A stretch of DNA of 64,000 bases, taken from positions 1,051,327-1,115,326 of the forward strand of contig NZ_JH470338.1 in the NCBI RefSeq assembly GCF_000239695.1, written 5' to 3'. This document shows, one piece after another, positions 61,762 through 64,000 of this stretch (the stretch's first letter is position 1; each line of letters opens with the position of its first letter). A model generated the notes under the pieces. That model was not told the origin of the DNA, made no database searches, and saw nothing but the letters and a program-made list of their open reading frames with translations. The DNA is from Actinomyces graevenitzii C83 (GTDB lineage: Bacteria; Actinomycetota; Actinomycetes; Actinomycetales; Actinomycetaceae). Both the position numbers and the translations under genes were made by a program.

Positions 61762-63168
61762 TTAAGCTTTCTTCACCTCGGGATGTTGCCCGATAACCTT
61801 TAATTGCTGTTCAGCGGGAACCCCCAACTCCTTTAACAGATTAAAAATCACCACCATAATTGTCACGTTAGCTATAGCATCTGATGTAGATATTTGTTCA
61901 GAAAATTTCGCATCATGCACAAAACTGTTACGCATAGTCTTTAGCTTACTAGCCCAGGACTCAACATCCTCCACAAGCTCTGAACACACTTCTGAATCTA
62001 ATCTCTTCGCAAGATTTGAAAGTCTCTCTACAAATGTAACCCTTTTTATAACCTTTTTAGACCGAGGCCGCTTAAGTAACCACTGTTCACAATCTTCAAC
62101 ACCACCCTCCTTTAGAATTTTCACAATATATTTCTTTTTATTTTGCCATTCCCGATATTCTATAGACTCTTCCAGACAATTGAAATCTTCAGTCTGGCGA
62201 AGAGTTTTATGAAGCGCCTCGCCCGCAACAGCTGCAAGCAAAACTTTATCTTCAACATACCTATCTGGATCATAGATCATACTTAAAATTATGCTAATTA
62301 CGCCCTGATTCTCAGTATAAATATCTAGCCAATTACGCACAGCAGTTTCAAAAGAAAATGAGTCGCAGGTAAACAACATACGGCTTGCATTAATTTTTCC
62401 AGCATTACGACAACCAAAAGCAACAGGATGGTAAAGTAGGTAGGCTTGCTTAGACTCTTCACTTGAAGATGTTCCAACTTCTGAAATTCCTAGTCGAAGC
62501 CAAGTAACTCCCGCACAACTAGTCGTCGCAAAAGCAACGAGACTGTGAAGCATATCCACTTGTATAAGCACATCATCCAGTGTAAACAACTTTTTTGAAG
62601 TAACTCGCAAAAACACTTCCAGCTCAGATTCACTAGCTTTAACAGAAGAAGAACTGTCAGTAAAATTAAAAGATGTACATAAAAGATTATAACAAACACC
62701 ATCATCGTTTCTCACCTCCCCAGCACACTTATATTCTCCTCCCGCAAGAGTCGTTCCAAAAGCAGCTACCCCACCCCACTGCCGCAAACCTTCAAACGAA
62801 AATTCAGCCACATTAAAAACCTCATCATAGCAACCATTAATATGCGCTCCAACAATCGCAAAATTTGCCATTACTCTCCGCATCGGAGGCTTGGGTTCCG
62901 ACAATCCCTTCGAAAAAGTTTCGATAAGAGTAATTTCATGATTACATACTTCACCATAAATAATAGGCCAATGCTCAGGCCTAAATTCAATCCTAGTCTC
63001 CTTTGGGCCTGCACTAGTAGAACCAAAAGAATAATACAACTCAAGCACTAAGTTGCCCCCACCATCATACTTAAGTGTGCCAGCAAGCTTATCTTCAGGG
63101 TTGTCTGGCAACCACCATTCACCAAACCATTCCTGTTCCTCGCTTAGCAATAATGGTTCATAGGACAT
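61762..63168 (-). CDS. ApeA-like HEPN protein, probable anti-phage defence
   Basis: 468 residues. An N-terminal domain (EWFGEWWLPDNPEDKLAGTL, LVLELYYSF) resembles the ApeA N-terminal domain. The C-terminal helical domain carries RNSFVH (about residues 412-417), the Rx4-6H catalytic motif of HEPN ribonucleases. ApeA proteins abort phage infection by cutting tRNA or other RNA. AAGGAG lies 6 bases before the ATG. The base composition is much more AT-rich than the neighbours, pointing to horizontal gain. The family assignment is by motif and layout, not by search. Confidence 0.8.
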   Translation of the reverse strand: MSYEPLLLSEEQEWFGEWWLPDNPEDKLAGTLKYDGGGNLVLELYYSFGSTSAGPKETRIEFRPEHWPIIYGEVCNHEITLIETFSKGLSEPKPPMRRVMANFAIVGAHINGCYDEVFNVAEFSFEGLRQWGGVAAFGTTLAGGEYKCAGEVRNDDGVCYNLLCTSFNFTDSSSSVKASESELEVFLRVTSKKLFTLDDVLIQVDMLHSLVAFATTSCAGVTWLRLGISEVGTSSSEESKQAYLLYHPVAFGCRNAGKINASRMLFTCDSFSFETAVRNWLDIYTENQGVISIILSMIYDPDRYVEDKVLLAAVAGEALHKTLRQTEDFNCLEESIEYREWQNKKKYIVKILKEGGVEDCEQWLLKRPRSKKVIKRVTFVERLSNLAKRLDSEVCSELVEDVESWASKLKTMRNSFVHDAKFSEQISTSDAIANVTIMVVIFNLLKELGVPAEQQLKVIGQHPEVKKA

Positions 63169-63645
63169 GACGAACTCCTTAGTGATTTCTTATCTCAGAG
63201 TTATCAATTACTTGCACAAAATTAACGTATATCCACCAAAATGAACATACATGTCACACCCGTTTAAGTAATTGTAACTATGCAGCTATTTGAAAGACCT
63301 TACCGCCATGTGAAGGTCAATCTAATCTTCACACACAGTTTACACCTAGAAGTTACCTCGGTGAGTTAACTATCCTGTAAGCAAAAATTTCTACAGCTCT
63401 ATTCCTTAGGCAAGCACACCATTTAGCGCCACCCACATATAAGTACATTCGAGCCGTTTATCTGCGCCAGATTCTAGGGATGGTTATAACAACCCTCACG
63501 CCACTAAAAACACACTAATCAGACCGACACTGTTGACAAGTATCTAAAATGCGCACGAACAGCAAAAAGCTCAACACTACGCATGACCTAAATTATGCCG
63601 CGCTCAAGCCCAGTACCTCAGCCCAGCCCTCCATGGCTTGCTGCT
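63169..63645. other. AT-rich intergenic region, no gene seen
   Basis: About 480 bases upstream of the ApeA-like gene and downstream of the partial membrane-protein gene, both on the minus strand. It is AT-rich with no open frame that I can support, no tRNA and no clear repeats. It probably holds the ApeA promoter, which I cannot place with confidence. Confidence 0.45.
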
Positions 63646-64000
63646 TTAGTAGCTTCCTCCTAATTTTCTGGCAAATAACTCCTTATGCTTCTTAAAAGAA
63701 TTGAAGAACTTAAACAGTCGTACAAGCAAGATCACAACAATAATGCCATTAAGACCAGCCAACCAGAATACCTTAACGTATGCATCATAAACAGAAAGCA
63801 GCAGAAAAACGATAAGGGCAATAAAGCTAAGCCAGATATTTCCCCGCTCAAACCTCATCGTAGCTTCTTCCACGAGTTCCCATTTAACCCTATCCAGAAA
63901 CCCACTTGCTAGCTCACGAGGTACGCGATTTACTTCAGCCTCATTTACAACATCAGGCCCAAGAACCTTCGCATAGAGTTTATAAAGTTTTGGAGCTTCT
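63646..64000 (-). CDS. Membrane protein, 5' part outside the window
   Basis: Although an in-frame GTG and ATG occur at 63873 and 63858, the frame stays open up to base 64000, reading EAPKLYKLYAKVLGPDVVNE, then VNRVPRELASGFLDRVKWEL, then the membrane part. So at least 117 residues of a longer protein are present. Two adjacent helices (about IWLSFIALIVFLLLSVYDAY and FWLAGLNGIIVVILLVRLFK) are followed by a basic end KKHKELFARKLGGSY. The family is not recognised. AT-rich like the ApeA-like gene, so it may belong to the same acquired segment. Confidence 0.7.
   Translation of the reverse strand, partial: EAPKLYKLYAKVLGPDVVNEAEVNRVPRELASGFLDRVKWELVEEATMRFERGNIWLSFIALIVFLLLSVYDAYVKVFWLAGLNGIIVVILLVRLFKFFNSFKKHKELFARKLGGSY

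Overview
The window looks like a chromosome segment of an actinobacterium, most likely of the Actinomycetaceae type. The family is a guess; the phylum is well supported. The evidence is the order tRNA-Trp, secE, nusG, rplK, rplA, with rpmG, a MaoC-like hydratase and murB nearby, tRNAs without encoded CCA, frequent GTG starts, and many genes whose -10 box sits 6-7 bases before the start codon with no ribosome binding site (leaderless mRNAs). Base composition is moderate overall and drops clearly at the right end.

Layout. 1-3270: a MacB-type export ABC transporter (cut by the window edge), its membrane-fusion partner and a lipoprotein. 3560-8085: ribosomal and transcription genes (rplL, rplJ with an attenuated leader, rplA, rplK, nusG, secE, tRNA-Trp), with a GtrA-like gene inserted on the other strand. 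8182-25747: housekeeping genes: aminotransferase, phosphotransferase, EamA transporter, murB, MaoC-like protein, rpmG, tRNA-Met, tRNA-Thr, tRNA-Tyr, YajQ, htpX, ispH/xseA divergently arranged, xseB, a PfkB kinase, an isoprenyl diphosphate synthase, HlyIII, greA, msrA and two unknown membrane proteins. 25931-29168: an amino-acid permease and a glutamine synthetase, a likely nitrogen pair.

29370-47848 is the striking part: 18 consecutive genes on the + strand, about 18.5 kb, nearly all encoding proteins with a cleavable signal peptide and one transmembrane segment. Twelve (class I) have a related ectodomain with one conserved cysteine pair, resembling in outline the LppM fold of actinobacteria, then a Ser/Thr/Pro linker, a membrane anchor and a cytoplasmic tail that is often rich in Pro, Gly, Tyr and Gln. 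Five (class II) share a different, conserved signal peptide followed by low-complexity regions: Ser/Arg-rich, Gly/His-rich, Arg/Gly-rich, or Gly/Tyr/Asn/Gln-rich like prion-like domains. One has almost no ectodomain. No LPXTG signal is present. Hairpins split the array into several likely transcripts, and near-identical 5' regions show recent duplication. Its function is unknown; it may be a surface sensing or scaffolding system.

47849-61390: metX with a leader, an intracellular alpha-amylase, two paralogous membrane proteins, a GT4 glycosyltransferase, a molybdopterin-binding-fold protein, an ankyrin protein, an XRE/ImmA peptidase regulator flanked by 66-base direct repeats, a YbjQ protein, a second pair of paralogous membrane proteins, and a YtrABC-like GntR/ABC operon with a clear operator. 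61762-64000 is AT-rich and looks acquired: an ApeA-like HEPN anti-phage gene, and a membrane-protein gene cut by the window end.
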